A program made the translations under genes and the position numbers. Shown piece after piece: positions 48,723 to 58,685 of a DNA stretch of 64,000 bases (positions are counted from its first letter, which is position 1; the number at the start of each line of letters is the position of its first letter). This stretch comes from Marinomonas colpomeniae (GTDB lineage: Bacteria; Pseudomonadota; Gammaproteobacteria; Pseudomonadales; Marinomonadaceae). The stretch is from contig NZ_JACYFC010000002.1 of NCBI RefSeq assembly GCF_014803385.1, positions 1-64,000 of the forward strand. Direction: 5' to 3'. The notes beneath the pieces are model-generated. The model ran no database searches. It was not told where the DNA came from and was given only the letters and a program-made list of their open reading frames with translations.

Positions 48723-49865
48723 TTACTTAACAGAGCCTGCCAGCAAGCCACGTACTAAATAACGCTGCAAACTAAAGAAGACACACAAAGGGATAATAAT
48801 GGTGATAAACGCTGACGCGGTGAGAATTTCCCAATTGCCGCCGCGTGACCCTAAAAGCTCACGAAGCTGTCCAGTTAACACTAAATGTTCTTCGTTATTA
48901 CCCAAGAAAACCATCGCAATCAATAAGTCATTCCAAACCCAAAGGAATTGAAAAATGGCAAATGACGCCAATGCAGGGAAAGACAAAGGTAAAATGATCT
49001 TACGGAAAATATCAAAGTCTGATGCACCATCAACACGAGCCGATTCAATAATTTCCCTCGGTAAACCTGCAATGTAATTACGCAGCAAATAAATAGCCAA
49101 CGGCAAACCGAACCCTGTATGAGCGAGCCAAATTCCCACATAGGTTTTTGAGCCAACACCGAAAAACTCACCGATTAGGTTATAGCTTTTCAATAAAGGA
49201 ATCAGTGACATTTGTAAAGGAACAACCAACAAACCAACAACCGAAGCAAGTAATAATGCACGACCCGGGAATCGCATCCAAGCCAGCGCATAAGCTGCAA
49301 ATGCGGCCACTAAAATAGGAATGACTGTCGCCGGAATAGTCACAGTCAAAGAATTGAGAAAAGACTGCCCTAATCCTTCAGTACCTAAAACTTCTCGGTA
49401 ATTATCTAGCGTGAAGCGTGGAGGAATCTCAGCTGTATAGAAGATACGTTGACCACGAGAGCCCCTCCATTCGTCAGGCGAAGAAAGAACATAATCGCCG
49501 TTCTCAGATACTTGTAAGGTTTTACCTTTTTTAAGCTCAGCCAATGTTTCAACGTTAAAGGCTTCTGGTTTCAAAGAGCTTGAACCAAATTTAACAACTA
49601 CACCGGAGCCACCTTCTAATAAGTTGCCGCGAATAACAAAGAGATCGCCTTCTTTAGTTTGTGTTTCAGGGTCATTAGCTCGAGTAACAATACGCTGTTC
49701 AGACGTTGATAGCGCAGTCCACCAGCCAGAAACAGACAACTGATCTTTATCACGAATTGACGAGATAAATAAACCTGCCGTAGGTATCGTCCAAATCACC
49801 ACAAGAAACAACACAGTGGCATGAACCAAATAGGTTAATGGAGATCGTTTTGATGATGTAATCAT
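48723..49865 (-). CDS. aglG: Alpha-glucoside ABC permease, AglG type
   Basis: Permease of 380 residues, longer than most sugar permeases. Between the first membrane helix (about 8-33) and the conserved core there is a polar, probably periplasmic segment of about 110 residues (DKDQLSVSG ... YTAEIPPRFTLDNYREVL). This insertion is typical of the AglG group. The EAA loop reads ESARVDGASDFDIFRKIILP. The start at 49865, with GGAGG upstream, directly follows the aglF stop. Confidence 0.9.
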   Translation of the reverse strand: MITSSKRSPLTYLVHATVLFLVVIWTIPTAGLFISSIRDKDQLSVSGWWTALSTSEQRIVTRANDPETQTKEGDLFVIRGNLLEGGSGVVVKFGSSSLKPEAFNVETLAELKKGKTLQVSENGDYVLSSPDEWRGSRGQRIFYTAEIPPRFTLDNYREVLGTEGLGQSFLNSLTVTIPATVIPILVAAFAAYALAWMRFPGRALLLASVVGLLVVPLQMSLIPLLKSYNLIGEFFGVGSKTYVGIWLAHTGFGLPLAIYLLRNYIAGLPREIIESARVDGASDFDIFRKIILPLSFPALASFAIFQFLWVWNDLLIAMVFLGNNEEHLVLTGQLRELLGSRGGNWEILTASAFITIIIPLCVFFSLQRYLVRGLLAGSVK

Positions 49866-49866
49866 A

Positions 49867-50877
49867 TTAACGACCCTCCATTTCTGCGTTCGCACGCTTA
49901 ATATTCCAAACCATGATAGGTATCACCATCACCATAATAACAATCGCGACCACCGCACCACGACCAAAGTCGCCGCCACCTCGGAACATCCAGTCAAACA
50001 TCTGATTGGCAAGAACCTGTGTGTCCCATTGACCGTTTGTCATGGCCAACACAATATCGAATACTTTTAATACAAGAATAGTAATCGTCGTCCACACCAC
50101 AGCGATGGTTCCCCAAATTTGCGGCACCATAATTTTGAAAAATATTTGTACACCACTCGCGCCATCTAACACAGCGGCCTCAATTGTCTCGTCTGGGATA
50201 CCACGTAACGCAGCGGATAAGATCACCATTGCGAAGCCTGTTTGTACCCAGATCAAAATAACCATTAGGAAGAAATTATTCCAAAACGGCATAGTAATCC
50301 AGTTTTGAGGTTCGCCACCAAAAAAGACAACTATCGCATTTAGCAAGCCAATTTGAGCATCACCACCGCTACGGAAATCATAAATAAACTTCCAAATAAC
50401 CGATGCGCCAATAAAGGAAATCGCCATTGGCATGAATATCAAACTTTTTGCAATATTGCCCCACCAAATACGATCGGTCATGGTTGCAATAACCAAGCCC
50501 AAGAAAGTCGACATAGTAGGAACAACAATTAACCAAAGCATATTGTTCTGAAAAGATTCGAAAAATTCATCGTTGCCAAATAACCAAACGTAGTTTGAAA
50601 TGCCTACAAATTCGTCACCACTACGGTCAAAGAATGACAAACGAATGGAATCAATAACAGGGTAAAACAAGTAAAACGTCAGTAATAGAACCGCTGGCCC
50701 TAAAAACAACCAAGGACGGACATTATTAGCAATGCGCAAATTACGAGCAACATCTTGTGCTGGTCGATTTTTTGTAGGGAAAATTTTATCTAGCAAGATA
50801 TTAGAGCCGTAAAAATAAACGACGCAACCTAAAATACCTACAATCATGGTCATTAACGCAGAAGCGAGCTGAGCCAT
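49867..50877 (-). CDS. aglF: Alpha-glucoside ABC permease, AglF type
   Basis: Permease of 336 residues with an N-terminal helix before a charged stretch, then the usual helices and the EAA loop EAAVLDGASGVQIFFKIMVP. It pairs with AglG. A terminator-like hairpin lies between this gene and the binding-protein gene aglE. Confidence 0.9.
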   Translation of the reverse strand: MAQLASALMTMIVGILGCVVYFYGSNILLDKIFPTKNRPAQDVARNLRIANNVRPWLFLGPAVLLLTFYLFYPVIDSIRLSFFDRSGDEFVGISNYVWLFGNDEFFESFQNNMLWLIVVPTMSTFLGLVIATMTDRIWWGNIAKSLIFMPMAISFIGASVIWKFIYDFRSGGDAQIGLLNAIVVFFGGEPQNWITMPFWNNFFLMVILIWVQTGFAMVILSAALRGIPDETIEAAVLDGASGVQIFFKIMVPQIWGTIAVVWTTITILVLKVFDIVLAMTNGQWDTQVLANQMFDWMFRGGGDFGRGAVVAIVIMVMVIPIMVWNIKRANAEMEGR

Positions 50878-50979
50878 AGAATCTCCAAAAAACGATAGTC
50901 ACGTGGATGAATCACCACCCCCCTATTCTGAGAACGGTTGATGCTAAATACTATCCACACTTAATTCTGTAACAAATAA

Positions 50980-51016
50980 AAAAAGCCCCTAAGCGATTAC
51001 TCACCTAGGGGCTTTA
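50980..51016 (-). terminator. Intra-operon hairpin between aglE and aglF
   Basis: Arms AAGCCCCTA (50983-50991) and TAGGGGCTT (51006-51014), followed on the minus strand by TTTTTTATTTG. A good intrinsic terminator that should be leaky, leaving aglE in excess over the permeases. Confidence 0.72.
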
Positions 51017-51023
51017 TCAGGAC

Positions 51024-52376
51024 TTATTTCAATGCATCCCATGTTTTTTGGATGTCTTTAGCCACTTCTTTTGCGTCTTTACCGCCAGTATAATCAACCA
51101 TGCCAGTCCAAAAAGAACCTGCACCGATTTTACCAGGCATTAAATCCGATCCGTCAAAACGAAATGTGGTCGCATAACGTATGATTTCACCTTGTTTTTT
51201 AGCCACCTCAGTAGCATACACTTCTGGGTTAGCCCCTAAATGAGCCGATACAAAGCCCGTTTGTGTCATCCATAGTTCATGAGCAATCGGCGAACGAATG
51301 AAGTCAACAAAGGCACGAGCGCCTTTAGAATCATTAGTGACACTTACTAACGTACCAGCACCTAGAACAGGGTTGCCTAGCTTTTTAGACTCGTACGATG
51401 GGAAATAGAAGAAATCTGCATCAGTTCCAAGCTCTACATCTTCAGGAAAGAAAGCTGGAATGAAAGACGCTTGACGATGCAAGTAACACTTAGGTGGAGA
51501 CTGGAACATACCTTTTGGGCTGTCACGGAAATCGGTAGAGGACACAGCACCTGCACCGCCATCAACAAAGGCATCATTACGAGCAAACCAACCAAACTCT
51601 TCAATAGCACCCACAATACGTGGATCATCAAATTTAATTTCGTTGCTTACCCATTGGTCATAAACAGAAGCAGGCTGTGTACGAAGTAATAAATCTTCAA
51701 CCCAATCTGTTGCTGGCCAACCTGTTGCCGCACCGGAACCCAGACCGATACACCAAGGAGTACCACCATCAGCAACAATTTCTTCAGTTAATGCTTTTAG
51801 GTCTTCCATTGTTTCAGGTACATCATAACCAGCATCAGCAAAGTTATCTGGTGAATACCAAACCAAAGATTTTAAATCAGCACGATAGAAAACACCGTAA
51901 AAGTCTTCTTTTCCTTTACTGTTTTTAAAAGTAGCAAGGTCTGCCCAAGATTGACCTGCTGCATAATCTTTTACGACAGCAGCTTTTACATCATCACTAA
52001 GAGGGGTTAAAAAACCTTTCGCAGCCAAATCCGCCGCTAAGCCAGGTTGTGGGAATACAGACACATTCGGTGCACTACCAGCTTGGGCATCAATAACAAT
52101 TTGTTGTTCAAAAGAATCTGAACCTGCGTAATTAACTTTTGCACCTGTAGCCTGTTCAAAATAAGCAACAACTCGTTCAAAGTTGGCTTTTTCATCGCCC
52201 ATCCACGGACCAAACACAGAAACAGTTTCACCTGACAATTGAACAGATTTCAGAGCATCATAACTAGCCCAATTAAAACGAGAATCTTCACCTGGTTTAA
52301 TAAATAAGTCAGCAGCATGCGCGGCATTAACAGAGAGAGTCACGGCGATTGCCGAAGACAATAATAATTTTTTCAT
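51024..52376 (-). CDS. aglE: Alpha-glucoside periplasmic binding protein
   Basis: Extracellular solute-binding protein (family 1) of 450 residues with a Sec signal peptide (about 1-21, ending AHA). It includes VSVFGPWMGDEKANFERVVA and the C-terminal FWTGMVDYTGGKDAKEVAKD. First gene of aglEFGKA. Sugar assignment rests on the operon, not on the sequence alone. Confidence 0.88.
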   Translation of the reverse strand: MKKLLLSSAIAVTLSVNAAHAADLFIKPGEDSRFNWASYDALKSVQLSGETVSVFGPWMGDEKANFERVVAYFEQATGAKVNYAGSDSFEQQIVIDAQAGSAPNVSVFPQPGLAADLAAKGFLTPLSDDVKAAVVKDYAAGQSWADLATFKNSKGKEDFYGVFYRADLKSLVWYSPDNFADAGYDVPETMEDLKALTEEIVADGGTPWCIGLGSGAATGWPATDWVEDLLLRTQPASVYDQWVSNEIKFDDPRIVGAIEEFGWFARNDAFVDGGAGAVSSTDFRDSPKGMFQSPPKCYLHRQASFIPAFFPEDVELGTDADFFYFPSYESKKLGNPVLGAGTLVSVTNDSKGARAFVDFIRSPIAHELWMTQTGFVSAHLGANPEVYATEVAKKQGEIIRYATTFRFDGSDLMPGKIGAGSFWTGMVDYTGGKDAKEVAKDIQKTWDALK

Positions 52377-52841
52377 AATTAAGTGCTCCTTACAGGCTCA
52401 CTCGGAAGGCTTCCTTCCCTAGTACGCCTTTGTTTTTATTATAGGTCGAAACAAGGTAAAACATGTCTTCTATAAGGATTAAGAAGAAAAATGATTATTA
52501 ACAATCAAAACCTGAGCATCAAGCACACAAAGCCCTTAATATTGTCTTAATTATTTCTGAAGCTTAGTAATAGAGAGAAGAAATACTCAAGTGATTTTTT
52601 TCTAAGCATATTACTTAAAACTCGAATAAGGAGGGATTTCATTATAAATTCAGTAAGTTATCGATTAAAAAACCATTAAAAAGTATCAATTTTTAAGCTC
52701 GTTTTTGCATACACACAACTTTTTCCTATACCAAAAAAAGCGCACCTTGGGCACGCTCTTTTTATCTTACTTAAAATCCTAAGCTTCACTTTAAAGCTTT
52801 AATCTAAATAAAATAGAACCTTTTGTATTGATTTTTATTCA
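52377..52841. promoter_or_regulatory. Intergenic region between aglE and fructokinase
   Basis: This 465-base stretch has no supported gene. It holds the aglE promoter, not located exactly. A spaced inverted repeat TTGTTT/AAACAA (about 52431-52456) could be an AglR site. The fructokinase terminator lies at its right. Confidence 0.35.
52733..52764 (-). terminator. Terminator of the fructokinase gene
   Basis: The minus strand reads AGCGTGCC-caa-GGTGCGCT (two G-T pairs) followed by seven T. The arm is also preceded by A-runs. Confidence 0.78.
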
Positions 52842-53813
52842 TCAAAAACACTTAAGTTGCGCTTGAGCTTCAGATAAAGAAGGCAAAGAAGGGTACGCTC
52901 CTAATTTAGTCACTGAATCAGCACCACAAGCTGCCGCAAAACGAACAATATTGATCAATGATTGTTGAGACAAAGAAGATAAAGTAACACGATCGCCCCC
53001 TTCTTCTGCCAATTTATAAAGTAAACCACCAACAAACGCATCACCCGCTGCTGTTGTATCTTTCACCTCAACTTTTGGTGTTGCAACTACACTCTCTCCA
53101 TGAACAGCAGTATAAAAACGAATAGAATTTGGACCGTCCGTTAATACAAATAACGTCACGCCAGCAGCCAAAGTTTGCTGAATTAAAGTAAACGGTTCGT
53201 CTGACAATACCTCAAGCTCTTCTAAGCTGGCTTTCACCACATCGCCACTTTGCATCCAATCAATAACACGCTGACTGTCTACTTGTTTATTTGGCCAAAG
53301 GTTAGAACGTAAGTTCACATCGATACTCACAACCCAGTTCGCAGAGCGAGCCATACTGACACCTGCCAATGTCGCTTTGGTAATATCAGCATCGGTCAAT
53401 GTATTTGAGCAGGTATGGAAAACACCTTGAGATTCAGCAAACCACATCGCGTTAAAATCAGATTCACGGAATAAAATATCCGCAGATGGGCTGCGATAAA
53501 ATTCAAAGCTGCGTTCACCTGTATCGTCTAAACTAACAAAAGCCAATGCGGTTTTGGCTTCCGTCGTCATCAACATATTAGTCGTATTAACACCGTAACT
53601 ATCGAGGGAATCTTTCAGAAAGTGACCGAAAGCGTCGTCACCTACTTGACCAACAAAATGACTATTTCCACCTAATCTAGCAACGGCAACAGCAACGTTT
53701 GCAGGCGCGCCACCAGGGAATTTAGTGAAAGACTCCAATTCACCAACTTGAGTCGCACCATTGGAAAGAAAGTCGATTAAGGCTTCACCGAACGCCATTA
53801 CTTTTGTTGTCAT
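52842..53813 (-). CDS. Fructokinase, PfkB family
   Basis: Sugar kinase of 323 residues. It begins VMAFGEALIDFL, contains GGAPANVAVAVARLGG (about 34-49) and the C-terminal catalytic motif DTTAAGDAFVGGLLY with the base Asp. Closest in character to ScrK/FrcK fructokinases. Next to the alpha-glucoside operon it would phosphorylate fructose released from sucrose by AglA. Specificity for fructose is inferred from context and family. Confidence 0.85.
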   Translation of the reverse strand: MTTKVMAFGEALIDFLSNGATQVGELESFTKFPGGAPANVAVAVARLGGNSHFVGQVGDDAFGHFLKDSLDSYGVNTTNMLMTTEAKTALAFVSLDDTGERSFEFYRSPSADILFRESDFNAMWFAESQGVFHTCSNTLTDADITKATLAGVSMARSANWVVSIDVNLRSNLWPNKQVDSQRVIDWMQSGDVVKASLEELEVLSDEPFTLIQQTLAAGVTLFVLTDGPNSIRFYTAVHGESVVATPKVEVKDTTAAGDAFVGGLLYKLAEEGGDRVTLSSLSQQSLINIVRFAAACGADSVTKLGAYPSLPSLSEAQAQLKCF

Positions 53814-54021
53814 TATTTTGTTCTCTGTAATTACACGGATATAAATTAGGTTAGACTAAAAATTATGCGGGGGAGAAAATATTAAATCAATCTAATTTAT
53901 TTAACTTTTTGTTAATGCCTTTTCAAGATTCACTAGATTTTCTTGAATTGGTTCACTAGCACTTTCTTGCTAGACTCCAAAATATAATAAATAAAACACT
54001 CACTTATCATTGAGCACCCGT

Positions 54022-54756
54022 ATGACCAAAGCCAAATGCATCTATGTTGTAGACGATGACGACGACATCCGAATTTTGCTCAAAGCCTACTTAGAAAAGC
54101 ATCAGTTTACGGTACTCACCGCAGACTCAGGAGAAGCCTTTCTCGCTGACTTTAAATCTGCGCCAGACCTTGACTTGGTTATTCTAGATATCATGCTTCC
54201 TGGTCAAGATGGCTTTAGCGTTTGTCGTTCACTGCGAACTCAATCTCAAGTGCCTGTGATTATGCTCACTGCGAATTCAGATGAAATGGATCGTATTATT
54301 GGTTTAGAAATTGGTGCCGATGATTATCTCGCCAAACCGTTTAACCCGCGTGAGTTGTTAGCGCGTATCAAAGCCATCTTACGACGTATGGAGCACAGCG
54401 AAGTCATTGAACCATCGCCTGTTGCACATCGTTTTTATCATTTCGCACAATTCACTTTAGACACACTTTCCAGAGAATTGCAGTTTGCAGATGAAAAAGA
54501 GTCTCTATCTGGGGCAGATTACAACTTACTAATGTTGTTTCTCACTCACCCTGGTGAAGTCTTAACGCGCGAGCTCATTGCAGAAAATACACGAGGACGA
54601 GACAGTGCACCTTTGGACCGATTTATTGACGTTCATGTTAGCCGCTTACGTCAACGCTTACGAGAAGATGCCCGACAGCCGATGTTAATTAAAACCGTTC
54701 GTGGTCAAGGTTATATTTTAACCTCTAACGTTCAAGCAGTCAGTGATGCCAGTTAA
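54022..54756 (+). CDS. OmpR-family response regulator (GltR-like)
   Basis: 244 residues: receiver domain with acidic cluster VVDDDDDIR, phosphorylation site Asp at about 56 (LVILDIMLPGQDG) and lysine in LAKPFNPREL, then a winged-helix DNA-binding domain ending TVRGQGYIL. It precedes a sensor kinase and sugar ABC genes, the order of gltR-gtrS and the glucose transporter of Pseudomonas. A TTG four codons upstream is possible; the ATG at 54022 is preferred though its ribosome site is weak. Confidence 0.88.
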   Translation: MTKAKCIYVVDDDDDIRILLKAYLEKHQFTVLTADSGEAFLADFKSAPDLDLVILDIMLPGQDGFSVCRSLRTQSQVPVIMLTANSDEMDRIIGLEIGADDYLAKPFNPRELLARIKAILRRMEHSEVIEPSPVAHRFYHFAQFTLDTLSRELQFADEKESLSGADYNLLMLFLTHPGEVLTRELIAENTRGRDSAPLDRFIDVHVSRLRQRLREDARQPMLIKTVRGQGYILTSNVQAVSDAS

Positions 54757-56212
54757 TTCAACAGGTAAAAAGCGTTCATACATAAAACGCTGGTCTCAGT
54801 CTTTAACAGGACAAATACTCATCATTATGGCATTAGGTGTGGCCAGCGCACAGTTCATCAGTTCTACTATTTGGTTACGCCAACTAGAATCTGATACTGA
54901 AAAAAATGTCTTAGAAGTCTCCAAACACATGGCGTTCCGTATTGCAGCCACCGTCAGTTACTTCACATCTTTACCCACTAATTACAGACATATCGTTATC
55001 GATCAACTCCAAGATATGGGCGGTACTCGCTTCTTTGTGACACTAAACAAAGAAGAAATCATGATTAATAACATCCCCGATTCACCTCTAAAAGATATTG
55101 TAAAAAATGAAGTACGATCAACCCTAATAAAACAGCTTGGCATTCACAACGCACAGATAGCTTTTTCTAATCCGAACGATTTACACGTTATCAATAACCA
55201 CACTCGTCTAGCTGATCTTCCAGAAAGATGGGGGCATCACAGTTTATTAGTCAAACCACTGACACCACCCATTATCGTTATTCAAATTCCTATCAACGAC
55301 AAAGATTGGCTGTACCTTGCTAGCTTAATGCCAGACCCTTATTTCTTGGATGGCACTTCTGCGCTCAGTGGCGACCGTTTGTTCTCCATGGCTATGTCTG
55401 TCATTACCGTATTGCTACTCAGCATTCTTATACTAAGGCGAGTCACTCGCCCTCTTGCCACGTTAGCGCGTGCAGCAGAACGCTTTGGTCAGGGTGACTG
55501 GAAACCTATTGAGGAAATAGGCAGTGTCGAAGTACGCAATACAGCGAAAGCCTTCAACGATATGCAACAACGCATACAACGTTATTTAAATGATCGAGAA
55601 AGGCTGTTTGCATCTATCTCACATGATTTGAAAACCCCTTTAACTCGTCTGCATTTACGGGCAGAAATGCTAGATGAAGATGACATCAGAGACGCCATGA
55701 TTCGCGACCTAGAAGATTTAGACATGCTAGTAAAAGGAGCCCTTCAGAGCGTAAAAGAAACAGACATTCATGAAAATCGTATCGAAGTAAATATTTCTCG
55801 TATGCTCAGAGACATGCAATCCACTGCTAACCTGAATGACATAAAGCTCTCTGTTATCGGTGAGTTAAAACACCCTTTCATTGGTAAACCCTTAGCAATT
55901 AAACGTTGTCTCGGGAATCTCGTAGATAATGCCTTGTACTATGGTAAAACAGCCATGGTGTTTATCGAAGATAACGAAGATGAAGTTTGCATTCGTATCT
56001 GCGACCAAGGCCCCGGCATCCCAGTTGATAAGATAGATAAGGTATTCCAACCCTATACTCGACTGACACCAGATCATTCTGGCCACCCCGGAGGCATGGG
56101 GTTGGGCTTAAGTATTGCGCGTAATATCGCCAGAGCGCATGGAGGAGAGGTCACGCTAAGCAACGCACCAGAGAAAGGACTCGAAGCAAAAATCTGGCTA
56201 CCTAGACACTAA
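54746..56212 (+). CDS. Sensor histidine kinase (GtrS-like)
   Basis: 488 residues: membrane helices near 22-42 and 210-232 around a periplasmic domain, a HAMP domain, the phospho-accepting His near 292 (SHDLKTPLTRLHLR) and an ATPase domain with NLVDNALYYG, DQGPGIP and GGMGLGLSIA. All boxes look intact. It overlaps the regulator gene by about 11 bases. GTG at 54743 is an alternative start. Likely signal: a sugar or sugar acid, by analogy with GtrS. Confidence 0.88.
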   Translation: MPVNSTGKKRSYIKRWSQSLTGQILIIMALGVASAQFISSTIWLRQLESDTEKNVLEVSKHMAFRIAATVSYFTSLPTNYRHIVIDQLQDMGGTRFFVTLNKEEIMINNIPDSPLKDIVKNEVRSTLIKQLGIHNAQIAFSNPNDLHVINNHTRLADLPERWGHHSLLVKPLTPPIIVIQIPINDKDWLYLASLMPDPYFLDGTSALSGDRLFSMAMSVITVLLLSILILRRVTRPLATLARAAERFGQGDWKPIEEIGSVEVRNTAKAFNDMQQRIQRYLNDRERLFASISHDLKTPLTRLHLRAEMLDEDDIRDAMIRDLEDLDMLVKGALQSVKETDIHENRIEVNISRMLRDMQSTANLNDIKLSVIGELKHPFIGKPLAIKRCLGNLVDNALYYGKTAMVFIEDNEDEVCIRICDQGPGIPVDKIDKVFQPYTRLTPDHSGHPGGMGLGLSIARNIARAHGGEVTLSNAPEKGLEAKIWLPRH

Positions 56213-56426
56213 TTTCTCACCATAAAAACAGACAATGCAAGGTTTCGTTACAATAGGTTGCTCTACTTTACCCCCTCTTGCTAAATCCTTTGCTAAATTC
56301 GATAACTCGACCGCTCGCTTAAACTGATTAACAGGACACGAGGTCGAAATGACTAAAGCAATATCACAGTACTTAAGGTATTTGATGTCGCAACATAACC
56401 ATAAAAAAATAAAAAAGGTTTTTATC

Positions 56427-57674
56427 ATGAAAAAAATTGCTTTCGGTTTAACCGCGGTTGCACTGTCTCTATCAGCAGCAACAAGTCAAGCTGGCGACGT
56501 AGAAGTCTTACATTGGTGGACATCTGGTGGTGAAGCTGCTGCGATCAACGTACTTAAAGAAGAAATGGTCAACGCTGGCCATACATGGAAAGATTTTGCT
56601 GTTGCAGGTGGTGGCGGTGAATCAGCCATGACCGTCCTAAAATCTCGCGCCATTGCTGGCAATCCTCCTGCTGCTGCTCAAATCAAAGGACCAACAATCC
56701 AAGAATGGGGCGACCTAGGCTTTCTAACCAATCTTGATGATGTTGCCAAAGCAGGCGAATGGGATGTAATTTTACCTCGTGTTGTCAGTGAAGTAATGAA
56801 ATACGACGGTCACTATGTTGCAGCTCCTGTAAACGTTCACCGTGTAAATTGGATGTGGGCAAACCCTGAAGTATTCCGTAAATCAGGCGCATCTATCCCA
56901 ACAACATGGGATCAATTCATTGTAGAAGCGAAAAAAATCAAAGCGGCAGGTTTCACTCCTCTTGCTCATGGCGGTCAAGCTTGGCAAGACGCCACTCTTT
57001 TTGAAGCCATTGCGTTATCAAAAGGCACTAAATTCTATAACAGCGCTTTCCTTGCATTGTCGGATAAAGCGTTACGTAGCCAAGACATGATCGATGTATT
57101 TTCAACGTTTAAACAAATGCGTGAATTCGTTGACCCAGGTTTCTCTGGTCGTGATTGGAACATAGCAACGTCTATGGTCATCAATGGCGATGCTGCAATG
57201 CAAATCATGGGCGATTGGGCTAAGGGCGAATTTACGGCTGCAGGCAAAAAAGCAGGTGTTGATTACGTTTGTTACCCAGCGCCAGGCACAAGCGGCGCGT
57301 TCACTTTCAACATTGATTCTTTAGCAATGTTCAAAGTAGACGGCGACGAAAGACAAGCGGCTCAAAAAGACCTTGCTCGTTTGATTCTAGAACCTAAATT
57401 CCAAGAAACATTTAACTTGAATAAAGGCTCTATTCCAACTCGCTTGAATATGTCTCGTGAGAAGTTTGATTCTTGCGCACAGTCTTCAATGGACGCTTTC
57501 TTAGCAAGTTCTACTACAGGTCAGTTATTGCCAAGTATGGCTCACGGAATGGCCGTTAACTCTATGGCTCAAGGTGCTATTTTTGACGTAGTAACTAACT
57601 TCTTCAACGATGAATCTATGACATCAGAAGAAGCGGTAGACAAACTAGCGCGTGCCGTTAAAGCAAGCATGTAA
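56427..57674 (+). CDS. Sugar ABC transporter binding protein (GtsA-like)
   Basis: Family 1 solute-binding protein of 415 residues with a clear Sec signal peptide (MKKIAFGLTAVALSLSAA, cleaved near SQA-GD). Mature sequence starts VEVLHWWTSGGEAAAINVL, as in glucose/mannose-binding proteins of Pseudomonas and Thermus. Position after a GltR/GtrS pair supports glucose. AAGG lies ten bases upstream of 56427. An in-frame ATG at 56349 has GAGG at good spacing and would add 26 residues before the signal peptide. Confidence 0.88.
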   Translation: MKKIAFGLTAVALSLSAATSQAGDVEVLHWWTSGGEAAAINVLKEEMVNAGHTWKDFAVAGGGGESAMTVLKSRAIAGNPPAAAQIKGPTIQEWGDLGFLTNLDDVAKAGEWDVILPRVVSEVMKYDGHYVAAPVNVHRVNWMWANPEVFRKSGASIPTTWDQFIVEAKKIKAAGFTPLAHGGQAWQDATLFEAIALSKGTKFYNSAFLALSDKALRSQDMIDVFSTFKQMREFVDPGFSGRDWNIATSMVINGDAAMQIMGDWAKGEFTAAGKKAGVDYVCYPAPGTSGAFTFNIDSLAMFKVDGDERQAAQKDLARLILEPKFQETFNLNKGSIPTRLNMSREKFDSCAQSSMDAFLASSTTGQLLPSMAHGMAVNSMAQGAIFDVVTNFFNDESMTSEEAVDKLARAVKASM

Positions 57675-57702
57675 TAAGCGTTACTAGCACTTAAAGTACA
57701 CG

Positions 57703-57733
57703 AGGCTGGTCTTGTGACCAGCCTCTTCGTTAT
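57703..57733 (+). terminator. Intra-operon hairpin after the GtsA-like gene
   Basis: A perfect ten-bp stem GAGGCTGGTC-ttgt-GACCAGCCTC is followed by TTCGTTATCC. The T-run is poor, so it probably acts as a message stabiliser or weak attenuator between binding protein and permeases. Confidence 0.65.
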
Positions 57734-57755
57734 CCTCAGTAGTGAAGCATCAATT

Positions 57756-58685
57756 ATGAATACTAACGCCACCAATTCTGAATCCTCACCGATTCAGTCA
57801 GGACGTCGTGCACGCCTAAGTCTGGCTGACTGGATGCCAAAAATCGTAATGGCCCCTACGATGATTGTCACCTTAGTCTGCATATACGGGTATATGATTT
57901 GGACGGCCATACTATCCTTTACCAATTCTCGCATGTTGCCTTCTTATGACTTTGTTGGCTTCGATCAATATGAACGTCTTTTTAACAATGATCGCTGGAT
58001 CGTATCCCTGACAAACCTCGGTGTCTTTGGCGGTTTGTTTATTCTTATCTGTTTATTCCTTGGCGTTGTACTTGCGATCTTTTTAGATCAAAAAATTCGT
58101 GCCGAAGGCGCAATTCGCACAATCTATCTTTATCCTATGGCGATCTCTTTTATCGTCACAGGTACCGCTTGGAAGTGGCTGCTTAACCCAACCAACGGTC
58201 TAGAAAAAATGATGGTCAACTTAGGGTTTGAAGACTTTAAATTTGATTGGCTTATTAATCCAGACATGGTTGTTTACTGCTTGGTGATTGCAGCCGTGTG
58301 GCAAGCATCTGGTTTTGTCATGGCATTATTCCTCGCAGGCCTTCGCGGAGTTGATAGCGACTTAATTAAAGCCGCTCATCTTGATGGTGCGAACACATTC
58401 ACGACATACCGTCGTATTATTTTACCATCACTAAAACCTGTCTTTTTCAGCGCCTTAGTCATTCTTTCGCACATTGCGATTAAGAGCTTTGACTTGGTTG
58501 CCGCGTTAACGAATGGCGGCCCAGGTTACTCTTCCGATTTACCAGCCAATTTCATGTACGCACATACATTTACCCGTAGCCAAGTCGGCTTAGGTTCAGC
58601 CTCTGCCATGATTATGCTTGGTTGTGTGTTGGCCATATTGATTCCTTATTTGTATTCAGAATTACGAGGTGAGCGTCATGAGTAA
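57756..58685 (+). CDS. Sugar ABC transporter permease (GtsB-like)
   Basis: 309 residues with about six helices and the EAA loop KAAHLDGANTFTTYRRIILP. The frame is open from 57714, but this upstream part covers the hairpin; 57756 is the sensible ATG though its ribosome site is weak. It overlaps the next permease by eight bases. Confidence 0.87.
   Translation: MNTNATNSESSPIQSGRRARLSLADWMPKIVMAPTMIVTLVCIYGYMIWTAILSFTNSRMLPSYDFVGFDQYERLFNNDRWIVSLTNLGVFGGLFILICLFLGVVLAIFLDQKIRAEGAIRTIYLYPMAISFIVTGTAWKWLLNPTNGLEKMMVNLGFEDFKFDWLINPDMVVYCLVIAAVWQASGFVMALFLAGLRGVDSDLIKAAHLDGANTFTTYRRIILPSLKPVFFSALVILSHIAIKSFDLVAALTNGGPGYSSDLPANFMYAHTFTRSQVGLGSASAMIMLGCVLAILIPYLYSELRGERHE

Noticed and set aside
52628..52635. 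Perfect ribosome-binding sequence AAGGAGGG on the plus strand between aglE and fructokinase
   Set aside because: No ATG, GTG or TTG follows at a useful distance with an open frame, so no gene is called.
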